Below are positions 1 through 8,125 of a stretch of DNA of 47,673 bases, piece after piece. Made by a program: the position numbers and the translations under genes. Under the pieces are notes generated by a model. That model was not told where the DNA came from. It saw only the letters and a list, made by a program, of their open reading frames with translations, and searched no databases. This DNA is from Clostridiales bacterium (lineage in GTDB: Bacteria; Bacillota; Clostridia; Christensenellales; Aristaeellaceae): positions 1-47,673 of the forward strand of contig SVGU01000012.1 in the NCBI GenBank assembly GCA_015056155.1, given 5' to 3'. Position 1 is the first letter of the stretch. Each line of letters begins with the position of its first letter.

Positions 1-419
1 TAGGCGACGGCAACGATCTCCTCGTAGCTCAGGCCTTCGAGGATCATCGCGGCAGGCACCTTGTGGTTGAAGGACACGGAGACGCTCTCGCCAGCCGCGT
101 TCTTGATGGTGCCGGTCAGGACGTAGAACACCTCTTCGGGGTTCTTCTCGTCCACGTCGATGGTCACGGTCTTGTTCTCGTTGACGATGATCTTGATGGT
201 CTCGGAATCCGTGGTCCACTCCACGGGGTACTCAACGCCGCCGATGTTCAGCACGCCCACGACTTCATAGTCGGTCATGGTCGTCTCGGGGCTGTTCTTG
301 TACATCATGCGCAGGTAGGAACGGGCGGCGGTCAGGTCCGCGTCGGTCGTCTCGGCAAAGCCGATGCAGGCCGTGCAGCACAGCGCCAGCAGGGTCAGGA
401 GAGCGATCAGTTTCTTCAT
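1..419 (-). CDS. Secreted protein with atrophied bacterial Ig-like domain (C-terminus cut by window edge)
   Basis: Partial gene; 139 residues are visible and it runs off the left edge. It starts MKKLIALLTLLALCC with a hydrophobic signal peptide ending near IGFA-ET (about residue 22). The Cys residues in the hydrophobic stretch do not form a clean lipobox. Residues about 25-125 contain WTTDSETIKI, VTIDVDEKN and LTGTIKNAAGESV, which recall the 'atrophied Ig' (aBig) domains of clostridial secreted proteins. The ATG at 419 follows a GAAGGAG site seven bases upstream. The gene lies 21 bases after the SNase-like gene and is the last visible gene of the sugar-ABC operon. Secretion is well supported. 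The function is unknown; such domains usually sit in cell-surface or binding proteins. Confidence 0.75.
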   Translation of the reverse strand, partial: MKKLIALLTLLALCCTACIGFAETTDADLTAARSYLRMMYKNSPETTMTDYEVVGVLNIGGVEYPVEWTTDSETIKIIVNENKTVTIDVDEKNPEEVFYVLTGTIKNAAGESVSVSFNHKVPAAMILEGLSYEEIVAVA

Positions 420-440
420 GGTGATGACTCCTTCTGTGCG

Positions 441-1745
441 TTAGTCGTAGATGTTGATGTTGCTGAGGGTGAGCACCTTGATCTGGTGAGCGCCGTCGAA
501 GTAGTCCACAACGCCGCGGACGTCGATGGTCTTGCCGATGAAGGCGTCCTCCGTGACCAGCTTGCCGTTGGCGTCCGTCAGGACCGCCGTGCGGACGAGA
601 ACGGTGACGCCGTCCTTCTCGCAGGTCAGGGTCATCGCGCCCCTGGAGGAGGAATCCTCGTTGTCGGTGGTGTAGACATGCTTGACGCGCAGCCCGTGCA
701 TCTCGATGGAGGTGCTCATGGCGAGCTCTGCGTAGGGGAAGGTCTTTTCCGCCTCTTCACCCACGATGGTCACCAGCCCGCTGACGAAGCGTTCGGGGGC
801 GGTGAGGACGTAGGCAGGGGAATGACCGTCGGAGAGCTTCTGGATGTTGCCGGGATCCTTGGGCTTCATCATCCGGTAGGTGAGTCCGGATACCTGCCAG
901 GTGCCGCCGGCTTCATAGTACTGGAGGGTACCGACGATGCGGACTTCGTTGCCCACATTGAGGATCTCCAGGCCCTTGCCGGACAAGCCGTAGCCGTAGT
1001 ACACGGACATGCCGTAGTACATGTCGGTCTCCGGGTCGTAAGCCTCGGTGAAGACAGCGTTGTTGCTGTTCATCGTCACGACGCCGTTGAAGGCGACCTT
1101 CATGCCGTTGTAGGCCTCCAGGTTCGTGCGCAGCTCCTTCAGCGTCAGCTCGATGGCTTCACCGTAGTAGAAGTCCGGATCCTTCTGGCCGGAATGGACG
1201 TTCAGCTTCAGCGCGCGCGCCTGATTGAGCGCGGCCATGGCGGTGCTGCCGTAGCGGTTGTTCGCCGTGGAGTTGGCGATGCACAGGCCGTTCTGAAGCA
1301 GCTCGATGTTCAGGCAGCGGTACTCGGCGGAGCCCTCCGTCCTGTACCATACCCAGACCAGATGACGGTCGCCGGTGGAATCCAGGTTCCACTTGCCGTC
1401 GTCGGATTCAACGATGATGGAAACGGCGGAAGAGAGCTTCTCCTTCGTGAAGGCAGCGGCCTTCTTGCCGTATTCCTCGATCTTGCCGGTCACCTCAGGC
1501 GTGTTGACGGCGAGGTAGCGGGCCTTGAGCACGCCCGAATCCGTCACGCCCTCGGGGACGATGAAGTGCGTCGTGTCGCCGTCCACGAAGGTCTTCACGG
1601 TGACCTCCGTCTTGACGGTTTCCGACGCCATGTTCAGCCTGAGCTGCCCTGCGTAGTCAACAGGCTCCGCAGGGGCTTCTCCCAGCGCCGGAACGCTCAG
1701 AAGCATCAGCAGCAGGCTCAGAAGAATGCAGATGCGTTTCTTCAT
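441..1745 (-). CDS. Secreted SNase-like (thermonuclease-fold) protein with C-terminal OB-like region
   Basis: A 434-residue exported protein. The signal peptide is residues 1 to about 22 (cleavage near ALG-EA). Residues about 50-195 match the staphylococcal nuclease fold: VDGDT (metal site), ARYLAVNTPE (equivalent of catalytic Arg35 and Glu43), EYGKKAAAFTKEKL, STGDRHLVWVW (equivalent of Arg87) and LNIELLQNGL. The Asp that normally precedes TPE is Asn here; the other key residues are kept. The rest (about 200-434) contains segments such as YNGMKVAFNGVV and GNEVRIVGTLQYY that look like OB-fold strands. I chose ATG 1745 because the signal peptide begins there; GTG 1754 is possible. It sits 27 bases after the binding-protein gene in the ABC operon. 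Nuclease activity is inferred from the fold, and the link to sugar uptake is unclear. Confidence 0.8.
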   Translation of the reverse strand: MKKRICILLSLLLMLLSVPALGEAPAEPVDYAGQLRLNMASETVKTEVTVKTFVDGDTTHFIVPEGVTDSGVLKARYLAVNTPEVTGKIEEYGKKAAAFTKEKLSSAVSIIVESDDGKWNLDSTGDRHLVWVWYRTEGSAEYRCLNIELLQNGLCIANSTANNRYGSTAMAALNQARALKLNVHSGQKDPDFYYGEAIELTLKELRTNLEAYNGMKVAFNGVVTMNSNNAVFTEAYDPETDMYYGMSVYYGYGLSGKGLEILNVGNEVRIVGTLQYYEAGGTWQVSGLTYRMMKPKDPGNIQKLSDGHSPAYVLTAPERFVSGLVTIVGEEAEKTFPYAELAMSTSIEMHGLRVKHVYTTDNEDSSSRGAMTLTCEKDGVTVLVRTAVLTDANGKLVTEDAFIGKTIDVRGVVDYFDGAHQIKVLTLSNINIYD

Positions 1746-1772
1746 GACAGTCACTCAGTTTCGCAGTAATGA

Positions 1773-3167
1773 TTAGAAGTCGGACAGGCAGTTCTGGATC
1801 GCCTGCTCGAAAGCATTCTTGATGACGGTGTCCGCATCGCCGGCCTCGACCAGGCACTTGGTCAGCAGCGCGCCGACTTCGTCACGGGCGGTGGAGGAGC
1901 CGTTGAAGGCGGGAGAGGTGTAGTAGGCGTCCTGCTGCTCCAGACAGACCTTGGCAGACAGGGCAGCGATGAAGTCGCCGCCGTCGGCGCTGGCCAGGAA
2001 CTCAGCATACACAGGATGCTCGGCAACGCTCTTCAGGACGGGCACGTAGCCGGAAGCCATGGAGAACTCAGCCTGGAACTCAACGGTGGTGGTCAGGTAC
2101 TTCACGAACAGCCAGGAAGCGGCAACCTCCTGGGGGTTGGCCTTCTTGAAGATGCACAGGGAGGGACCCTGGGAGATGACCTTCTTGTTGTTGGCGTCAG
2201 CCTGGGGAATGGTGGTGATGCCGACCTCGAAGGGGTAGTTGCCGTCGGCGCCCTTGGCGGGACGCTGGTAGGTCGCGCCGGCAGAGGAGCCGATGGACAT
2301 GTAGCTGCGCAGCTCGCCCTCGCCCTGCTCGGTGAACAGGCCGGAGGTGTAGCCGCCCAGCAGGGTCTGGGTGGTCACGAAGCCGTTCTCATACCAGCTG
2401 CGGAAGCGCTTGATGAACGCCTGGTTCTCGGGGGTGTTGAACAGGAAGTGAGGCTCGGTGGCGCTGGTGTAGGGGGTCTTCAGCTGCTCGCACATGGTGA
2501 TGAACCAGTTGGCCTCGGAGTCGTAGCCCAGCGGGATGGCGTACTCATCGGCGGCAACGATCTGCTCGAAGATCGCTTCCAGCTCGTCCCAGGTGGTGGG
2601 AACGGGGATGTTGTTGGCGTCGAAGAAGGTCTTGTTGTAGTACAGGACCTCGGTGGACTTGGACAGGGGCAGGGTGTACATCAGGCCATCGCCGAACTGG
2701 CGGCCTTCGTTGTAGTAGCCCTCGATGAAGTCGGCCTTCTGCTCGGCAGTCAGACCCATCGTCTCGGTGGTGCCGTCGGCACGGGTGACGGTGGCAGTGC
2801 TGTCGATGTAGCCGTCCAGGGTCTGCACGGCGCGGGCCAGGTTGTACAGCGCCACGTGATCCGGGTAGCAGTAGGCGATGTTGGGCTGGGCGCCGACGGT
2901 GATCTCAGTGGCGATCTGGTCGCGCACGTCGTCATAGCCGCCGACAGAGGTGTACTCCACGTGGATGTTGGGGTACAGGGCGTTGAACTCGGCGATGTAA
3001 GCGTCGAGGACGCCGGTCAGGTTGGAGCCCATGGTGTGGTAGAAGGTGATGGTGACTTCGCTGCCGTCATAGGCAACGATCTCATCGGCGGACGCGGTCA
3101 CCATGCCGGTCATCAGGGACGCCAGCAGGCACAGCGCCAGGAGGGTGGAGAGGAGCTTCTTCATCAT
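1773..3167 (-). CDS. Extracellular solute-binding protein of a CUT1 sugar ABC transporter
   Basis: A 464-residue substrate-binding protein (family 1, SBP_bac type), the extracytoplasmic receptor of the ABC importer encoded just upstream. An N-terminal signal peptide (MMKKLLSTLLALCLLASL) ends near TASA-DE; no canonical lipobox Cys is seen, so surface anchoring is uncertain. The mature start VTITFYHTMGSN and later motifs EFNALYPNIHVEY, STEVLYYNKTFFDANN and PTTWDELEAIF are typical of the family. I chose the start at 3167 because AAGGAAGG lies about eight bases upstream and the signal peptide begins there; an upstream ATG at 3212 adds residues unlike a leader. The gene is 64 bases after the second permease. 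The substrate cannot be deduced; CUT1 systems carry oligosaccharides, glycerol phosphate or similar. Confidence 0.9.
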   Translation of the reverse strand: MMKKLLSTLLALCLLASLMTGMVTASADEIVAYDGSEVTITFYHTMGSNLTGVLDAYIAEFNALYPNIHVEYTSVGGYDDVRDQIATEITVGAQPNIAYCYPDHVALYNLARAVQTLDGYIDSTATVTRADGTTETMGLTAEQKADFIEGYYNEGRQFGDGLMYTLPLSKSTEVLYYNKTFFDANNIPVPTTWDELEAIFEQIVAADEYAIPLGYDSEANWFITMCEQLKTPYTSATEPHFLFNTPENQAFIKRFRSWYENGFVTTQTLLGGYTSGLFTEQGEGELRSYMSIGSSAGATYQRPAKGADGNYPFEVGITTIPQADANNKKVISQGPSLCIFKKANPQEVAASWLFVKYLTTTVEFQAEFSMASGYVPVLKSVAEHPVYAEFLASADGGDFIAALSAKVCLEQQDAYYTSPAFNGSSTARDEVGALLTKCLVEAGDADTVIKNAFEQAIQNCLSDF

Positions 3168-3230
3168 TTGGTGTTTCCTTCCTTCCTTAGAATTGATGGG
3201 TGACATATGCAAAAGACGGGGATCCGTCCT

Positions 3231-4130
3231 TTAGCCCTTGATACCGCTCCTGCTGACGCCGGACATGATGTACTTGCGCAGGAACATGAACACGAGGAAC
3301 AGGGGAGCGGAGACCATCGCGACAGCCGCCATCTGCACGGGGTAGTTGGTGTTGCCGGAGGTATCGTTGAAGGAGTTGCGCAGGCCGTTGGTGATCAGCT
3401 GCATCTGGTTCGTGTTGGCGACCAGGCGGGGCCACACGTAGGAGTTCCACGCGCCCATCATCTTCAGGATCGTGATGGAGATCAGCGTGGGCAGCGCCAG
3501 GGGGACCATGACCTTCCACAGATACTTCAGGTCAGACGTGCCGTCCACCTTCGCCGCCAGATACAGCTCGTTGGGGATCTGCAGGAAGTTCTGGCGCAGG
3601 AGGTAGATGTAGAAGACGCTGACCAGGAACGGGACGATCAGCACCGTATAGGTGTTCATCCATCCGAAGGTGTTGACGGTCTGGTAGTTGGTGATCGTGA
3701 ACAGCTCGCCGGGGATCATCATCGTGGCCAGCAGGCCGGCGAAGACAGTGTTCTTGCCCTTGAACTCCAGGCGGGAGAGGGCGAAGGCCGTCAGCACGGT
3801 GATGACCAGCGACAGGATGGTGGACACGACGCCGACATAGGCAGTGTTGAGGAACAGGTGGCCAAGGTTGCCCTGGGAGAACGCCTCGGCGTAGTTGCTC
3901 AGCATGACCGTCCTGGGCCAGAAGGTAGGCGTGGAGGCGCGGTATTCGCTCAGCTCCTTCAGGGAGGAGATGATCATCCAGTAGAAGGGGAAGATGATAA
4001 TGAGCGCCATGGCAGTCAGGAACAGATAGGTGCCTGCCAGCACGAGCACTCTCGTTACCCGCTGCACCGAGCTGATCCGCTGCATGTTCCTGTCATGCAT
4101 GGTGTTCATGACTTTTGCTTTTTCAGACAT
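3231..4130 (-). CDS. CUT1 sugar ABC transporter permease, MalG type
   Basis: A 299-residue inner-membrane permease with about six hydrophobic segments, the first after a short basic cytosolic tail (VLVLAGTYLFLTAMALIII). The cytoplasmic EAA-loop reads LYLAAKVDGTSDLKYLWK, followed by VMVPLALPTLI, the site that docks on the ATPase. Length and the C-terminal short positive tail (RSGIKG) fit the MalG/UgpE side of the family. The ATG at 4130 has GAGAGGTG upstream. It lies ten bases after the MalF-type gene, and both are followed by the binding protein, so the three form one translocation complex. Confidence 0.92.
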   Translation of the reverse strand: MSEKAKVMNTMHDRNMQRISSVQRVTRVLVLAGTYLFLTAMALIIIFPFYWMIISSLKELSEYRASTPTFWPRTVMLSNYAEAFSQGNLGHLFLNTAYVGVVSTILSLVITVLTAFALSRLEFKGKNTVFAGLLATMMIPGELFTITNYQTVNTFGWMNTYTVLIVPFLVSVFYIYLLRQNFLQIPNELYLAAKVDGTSDLKYLWKVMVPLALPTLISITILKMMGAWNSYVWPRLVANTNQMQLITNGLRNSFNDTSGNTNYPVQMAAVAMVSAPLFLVFMFLRKYIMSGVSRSGIKG

Positions 4131-4140
4131 ACGGCACCTC

Positions 4141-5091
4141 TCAATAATGTACGCGTTTCTTGCTGACCCACATGTTGATCATCGTCACGACGAAGATGAT
4201 GCCGAAGAGGATCAGCGCCGCGGCGCTGGCAAGACCGTAATCCTGCTTGGGAAGTACGTCGTAGATCATGCCGACGATGGTGTTGAGCGGACTGTCAGAG
4301 GCGCCGGGAGGGCCCATCGTTTCGCCGAAGATGCCTACGATGCTGGTGTATTCCTTGAAGCCGCCGATGAAGCCGGTGATGACCACATAGGCGATCATCG
4401 GGGACAGCAGCGGGACCGTGATCTTGGTGAACACGCGCCAGCGGGGCGTGGAATCGACCTTCGCGGCGTCATAGTACTGCTTGTTGACGCTCTGCAGGCC
4501 GCCCAGCAGCACCAGAATCTTGAACGGCAGGGCGTTCCAGACGATGTAGACGATCAGGACGACCATGTTGGCCCAGTACTCGGAGCCGGCGTTGATCCAG
4601 TTCACACGGGTGCCGCCGAGGGCTTCGATGATGTTGTTGATGATGCCCACGGACTTGGTCAGTCGGGCGATGTTGGGGTTGCCGACGATGTTGAACATCG
4701 CGGCGAACACCATGCCGATGGCGATGGAGTTGGTCACATAGGGCAGGAAGAACACGGTCTGGAAGAACTTCTGAAGGGGCTTGATGGAGTTGAGCGCCAC
4801 AGCGATGAGCAGCGCCAGGAGCGTGGACAGGGGAACGGTGATGACCGTCAGCAGCGCCGTGTTGACCAGCGCCGTGCGGAAGCCGTGGTAGTTCACCACG
4901 TCCTGGAAGTTCTTGATGCCCACGGAGAAGGTGATGACCTCCTCCTGGTTGACGGCGGCAAGGCTGTTATAGCCCTCCAGGAACGCCAGGCGGACCGTAT
5001 TGATGATCGGCCATACCGTGAACACCAGCAGCAGGACGAGGGCCGGCGCAAGGTAGAGCCATGCTTTCCATTGATGCTTGCTGTCTACCAT
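4141..5091 (-). CDS. CUT1 sugar ABC transporter permease, MalF/UgpA type
   Basis: A 316-residue permease. It begins with a short cytosolic tail and a first membrane span (LYLAPALVLLLVFTVWPII), the usual MalF/UgpA opening, and has about six spans in all. The EAA-loop is YYDAAKVDSTPRWRVFTK followed by ITVPLLSP. The gene starts one base after the ATPase stop codon, so translational coupling is likely. It pairs with the MalG-type permease downstream. Confidence 0.92.
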   Translation of the reverse strand: MVDSKHQWKAWLYLAPALVLLLVFTVWPIINTVRLAFLEGYNSLAAVNQEEVITFSVGIKNFQDVVNYHGFRTALVNTALLTVITVPLSTLLALLIAVALNSIKPLQKFFQTVFFLPYVTNSIAIGMVFAAMFNIVGNPNIARLTKSVGIINNIIEALGGTRVNWINAGSEYWANMVVLIVYIVWNALPFKILVLLGGLQSVNKQYYDAAKVDSTPRWRVFTKITVPLLSPMIAYVVITGFIGGFKEYTSIVGIFGETMGPPGASDSPLNTIVGMIYDVLPKQDYGLASAAALILFGIIFVVTMINMWVSKKRVHY

Positions 5092-5092
5092 A

Positions 5093-6196
5093 TTACTTCA
5101 CCTCGATACGGATTCGCTTTTCGTCGTCCTTGCTGAAAAGGAAGACCTTGTGGGGCTTGAGGGAGAAGCGAACGGCGCCGGCGGAGAGGTCGACCTTGTT
5201 GTCCGCGTCGATGATGGAGCGGACGAAGGGGTTGGAGGAGGCCTCATGGGTGGAAACGACGCTCACGTCGCGGCCCATGACCTCCACGTTGGACAGCTTG
5301 CATTCCAGCGCACCGTTGGGATCGAGGATGAAGCCCTCGGGACGGATGCCGACATGCACCTGCTGATCCGGGACGCCGGGGGCGGGCAGCACGTCTGCGC
5401 CGCCGATGAACAGGCGGCCTCCGCGCACCTCGCCGGAGAACACATTGATCGGGGGCGTGCCGAGGAACTTGGCGACGAACAGGTTCTCCGGGTTGTCGTA
5501 CACCTCCTGCGGCTGACCGATCTGCTGCACCACGCCCAGCTTCATCACCACGATCATGTCGGAGATGGACATGGCCTCCTCCTGATCATGGGTGACGAAC
5601 ACGGTGGTGATGTTGGTTTCCTTCTGGATGCGGCGGATCTCCTCGCGGGTCTGCAGGCGCAACCGGGCGTCCAGGTTGGACAGCGGCTCGTCCAGCAGCA
5701 GCACGCGGGGCATCTTGACCAGCGCGCGGGCGATGGCGACGCGCTGCTGCTGGCCGCCGGAGAGCTCGGAGGGCTTGCGGTCCATCAGCTCGTCGATCTG
5801 CACGAGTCGGGCGACCTCCTGCGCACGCTCCAGCATCGCTTCCTTGGTCATCTTGTCCTTGCCGCGCAGGTTCTGCAGGGGGAAGAGGATGTTCTGCTTG
5901 ACGGTCAGGTGGGGATACAGGGCATAGTTCTGGAACACCAGACCGATGCCGCGGCTCTCCGTGGACACCTCGGTCACATCGTCGTCGCCGAAGAAGATCT
6001 TGCCGCCCGAGGGCTTCTGCAGGCCGGAGATCATGTACAGCGTCGTGGACTTGCCGCAGCCGGAGGGGCCCAGCAGGCCGATCAGCTTGCCGTCGGGGAT
6101 GGTGAAGCTGAAGTTGTTGACAGCCACGACCTCTTCGCCGGAGTTCTTGTTCCGGCTCGGGAAGATCTTCGTCAGGTTTTCGAGCACGATTTTCAT
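5093..6196 (-). CDS. ABC transporter ATPase, MsmK/UgpC/MalK type
   Basis: A 367-residue ATPase energising a CUT1 importer. Visible motifs are Walker A GPSGCGKST (43-51), Q-loop Gln89, signature LSGGQQQR (145-152), Walker B VLLLDEP (165-171) and switch His203 in VTHDQEEA. The C-terminal ~130 residues form the TOBE/regulatory domain (VHVGIRPEG, VSVVSTHEA, SLKPHKVFLF). The start at 6196 has AGGAAG upstream. Many Gram-positive CUT1 operons lack their own ATPase and share one encoded elsewhere; here it is the first transport gene of the operon. Confidence 0.93.
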   Translation of the reverse strand: MKIVLENLTKIFPSRNKNSGEEVVAVNNFSFTIPDGKLIGLLGPSGCGKSTTLYMISGLQKPSGGKIFFGDDDVTEVSTESRGIGLVFQNYALYPHLTVKQNILFPLQNLRGKDKMTKEAMLERAQEVARLVQIDELMDRKPSELSGGQQQRVAIARALVKMPRVLLLDEPLSNLDARLRLQTREEIRRIQKETNITTVFVTHDQEEAMSISDMIVVMKLGVVQQIGQPQEVYDNPENLFVAKFLGTPPINVFSGEVRGGRLFIGGADVLPAPGVPDQQVHVGIRPEGFILDPNGALECKLSNVEVMGRDVSVVSTHEASSNPFVRSIIDADNKVDLSAGAVRFSLKPHKVFLFSKDDEKRIRIEVK

Positions 6197-6241
6197 ACGT
6201 TCGTCTTCCTTTCAATCGCTCTTTGGCGTATGTAACGTGGA

Positions 6242-7003
6242 TCAGTAGGCTTGTGCCGCGGCTTTTTCGGCGTGCAGCTTCTTTTTGTATTCCAGCAGCT
6301 CTTCGCGGGTGGAAAAGATCATCTGGCTGGCCAGATCGACGGTAACGGTCATGGCCATCTTGTCATGGAGCATGGCGTTTTCATGGGAGAAGATCAGCAG
6401 CACCGCCTGCACGATCAGCAGCGCGCCGCCGATCAGCAGGAACACCGGGCTGCCCAGACCGCTGACGATGTACATCGCGCACATGGCGTAGGGCATGGTC
6501 TCCACAGCGTACTTGCCCAGGATCGTCCGGATAAAGAGCGCCACATGCGAAATGCGGATACCTTCCACGTGCATCACCGCAACGCCGAAAATCTTCTTGC
6601 CCAGGGTCTGACCGTTCCCCAGGAGCAGCGGGACGATGAACTCCAGCACGAGGAATCCCAGCAGGAGCGCGAATGTCACGATCAGCAGCTGCAGGTTGAT
6701 AACCATGTTGTAGGCGTGGACGGCTTCCGTGTCCTTCGCCAGAGCGGCGGAGGCGGCATTCACGCGTTCCGTTTCCTCCGCGGTCAGTGAGGCGGGATCG
6801 GCGGTCAGTATCGCGTCCGTCAGGCCGTATTCCTCATAATACCGGTCATAGGCGCTCCGGAATACGGTATAATGGCTGTCATAGCCCGTGACGGCGGAAA
6901 GGATCAGCGCAAGGAGGACCGCCAGCATGCTCATCAGGATCACATCGAACAGGAAGGCAGAGATCCGCTTCCACATGCTGGCCTTCTGCAGGTCATAAAT
7001 CAT
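6242..7003 (-). CDS. RDD family membrane protein
   Basis: A 253-residue membrane protein. RDD hallmarks are the N-terminal WKRISAFLFDVILM (Arg plus Asp in the first span), the central GNGQTLGKKIFGVAVM and the late ENAMLHDKMAMTVTVD. It has about five hydrophobic segments and a long extracytoplasmic stretch between the first two (about residues 40-100). The tail is charged and cytosolic (EELLEYKKKLHAEKAAAQ). RDD proteins are poorly understood; some have ion-antiporter activity. The gene ends 45 bases before the ABC ATPase start with no terminator visible, so it probably heads the operon. A TATAAT box lies about 64 bases upstream of the ATG. Confidence 0.85.
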   Translation of the reverse strand: MIYDLQKASMWKRISAFLFDVILMSMLAVLLALILSAVTGYDSHYTVFRSAYDRYYEEYGLTDAILTADPASLTAEETERVNAASAALAKDTEAVHAYNMVINLQLLIVTFALLLGFLVLEFIVPLLLGNGQTLGKKIFGVAVMHVEGIRISHVALFIRTILGKYAVETMPYAMCAMYIVSGLGSPVFLLIGGALLIVQAVLLIFSHENAMLHDKMAMTVTVDLASQMIFSTREELLEYKKKLHAEKAAAQAY

Positions 7004-7066
7004 GGCAACACCTTACTTTCAAGCGGATATGTCGCTGTGGTTGAATATCAAAAGTTCGTACATTTC

Positions 7067-7072
7067 ATTATA
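7067..7072 (-). promoter_or_regulatory. Putative -10 box for the RDD/ABC operon
   Basis: On the minus strand TATAAT lies about 64 bases before the RDD start codon, in an AT-rich 140-base gap after the HAD gene. The -35 region is poor (TGGATT at 17-base spacing), so this is supported mainly by the perfect -10 box. Confidence 0.45.
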
Positions 7073-7145
7073 CACGATTTGCATGCCAAAATCCATATAA
7101 AAACAGCGAATTTTCAGAATAAATGCTGGATACAATGGCGGTTCG

Positions 7146-7907
7146 TCAGAGCGACAGGATGAGCGCCGACAGCTCCCTCCAGTCATCGCCCTCATATTCA
7201 TAATGACGGCTGCCGGCGTCCGGTGAGGGATAGAGCTGCGGGTCTGCAGGAAGCTGCGCGGAGGGGGTCAGCGCCGTATGCATGTACAGCGTTGCCATTC
7301 CCGCTGCCCTTGCGCCGGCGATGTCGGTCTCCCGGTCGTTGCCGATCATCAGGCATTGAGCGGGATCAAGCTTGTGTTCCTTGAGCAGAGCGTCGTAGAA
7401 CCGCCGATCCGGCTTGCGGCAGCCGTAATCGGAGGACAGCAGGATCCCGTCAAACTGATCGTGAAGTCTAAGCAGGCGCAGCTCGTATGCGGTGAACACA
7501 GCCTGCGCGTTGGACAGCAGCCAGAGCCGGAAGCCACTGCGGCGCAGCGCATCCAGCGCATCGAGCACATCGTCGTACAGGCGGATATATTCTATTGAAG
7601 AGATCCGGAACAGCTGCGCGGCATTCACGCCGAGCGCACCCGTTTCATCTGCGACGCCTTTCAGGCGGAACAGCTCCGTCATGACCTGCTCAAAGGGAAT
7701 ATCGGGGAAGCATTCGTAGCTTTGCCCGGCCTTCGCTTCACGGTCGGACATGGCGTTGCTGAAAGCCTCTTTGAGCGATGCGCCGGTGTAATGCGCGGCG
7801 TAAAAGCCAAAGTACAGCGCGGTTTTCTCCCAAACATCATCGCTCTCTTCGGTGTGGATGTCCACCAGCGTTCCGTACAGGTCGAATACCAGGTCTGTGT
7901 AAGGCAC
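7146..7907 (-). CDS. HAD-superfamily hydrolase (subfamily IA-like)
   Basis: A 253-residue cytosolic hydrolase. Motif I is VFDLYGTLVD with nucleophile Asp9. The second position, Asp in most phosphatases, is Tyr11, as in haloacid-dehalogenase-type members. Motif II is LLSNAQ, motif III lies in CRKPDRRFYD and motif IV is MIGNDRETDIAGARAAG. The alpha-helical cap lies between motifs I and II. The start is GTG at 7907, eight bases after GGAGG; an ATG is not available at a suitable place. The substrate is unknown. It has its own extended -10 promoter and is divergent from the DUF1846 gene. Confidence 0.88.
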   Translation of the reverse strand: MPYTDLVFDLYGTLVDIHTEESDDVWEKTALYFGFYAAHYTGASLKEAFSNAMSDREAKAGQSYECFPDIPFEQVMTELFRLKGVADETGALGVNAAQLFRISSIEYIRLYDDVLDALDALRRSGFRLWLLSNAQAVFTAYELRLLRLHDQFDGILLSSDYGCRKPDRRFYDALLKEHKLDPAQCLMIGNDRETDIAGARAAGMATLYMHTALTPSAQLPADPQLYPSPDAGSRHYEYEGDDWRELSALILSL

Positions 7908-7938
7908 AAAATCGCCTCCGGTTTGTATTTTTGATATG

Positions 7939-7944
7939 ATTATA
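7939..7944 (-). promoter_or_regulatory. Extended -10 promoter of the HAD gene
   Basis: The minus strand reads TGGTATAAT (TG-n-TATAAT) 31 bases before the GTG start codon. No good -35 box is seen, which is acceptable for an extended -10 promoter. Confidence 0.6.
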
Positions 7945-8056
7945 CCACGGCAGCCCCCAAAAGAAAATGGCGGCAGCGAGGATTCTGATTAACAGATCCT
8001 GTCAGACGACGGCAGGCCCCTGTGCATCCTGTACGACAAAAATACCGGATCTCCTC

Positions 8057-8085
8057 TTGTTTCAAAAAGCGGTGCGTGCTATAAT
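8057..8085 (+). promoter_or_regulatory. Sigma-A promoter of the DUF1846 gene
   Basis: TTGTTT (8057-8062), a 17-base spacer, then TATAAT (8080-8085) preceded by TGC (extended -10). It lies 40 bases before the ATG and is divergent from the HAD promoter. Confidence 0.75.
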
Positions 8086-8125
8086 AGGCGGGTATGGGAA
8101 AAATTCCGAGCAGGAGGGATCAGGG

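Noticed and set aside
63-1769. A 568-codon plus-strand open frame over the SNase-like gene
   Set aside because: It is composed of Gly/Val/His/Asp-rich low-complexity text typical of antisense translation; the minus strand encodes a clear signal peptide and SNase fold.
3060-3167. Lipoprotein signal in the sugar-binding protein
   Set aside because: The only candidate cysteine (LALC) has Leu at the -1 position and lies too early in the hydrophobic core; ordinary signal-peptide cleavage after TASA is more likely.
7146-7907. Claim that the HAD protein is a haloacid dehalogenase
   Set aside because: The DxYGT form of motif I fits, but this alone does not set the substrate, and several phosphatase-like HAD proteins share it. 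Left as a generic HAD hydrolase.
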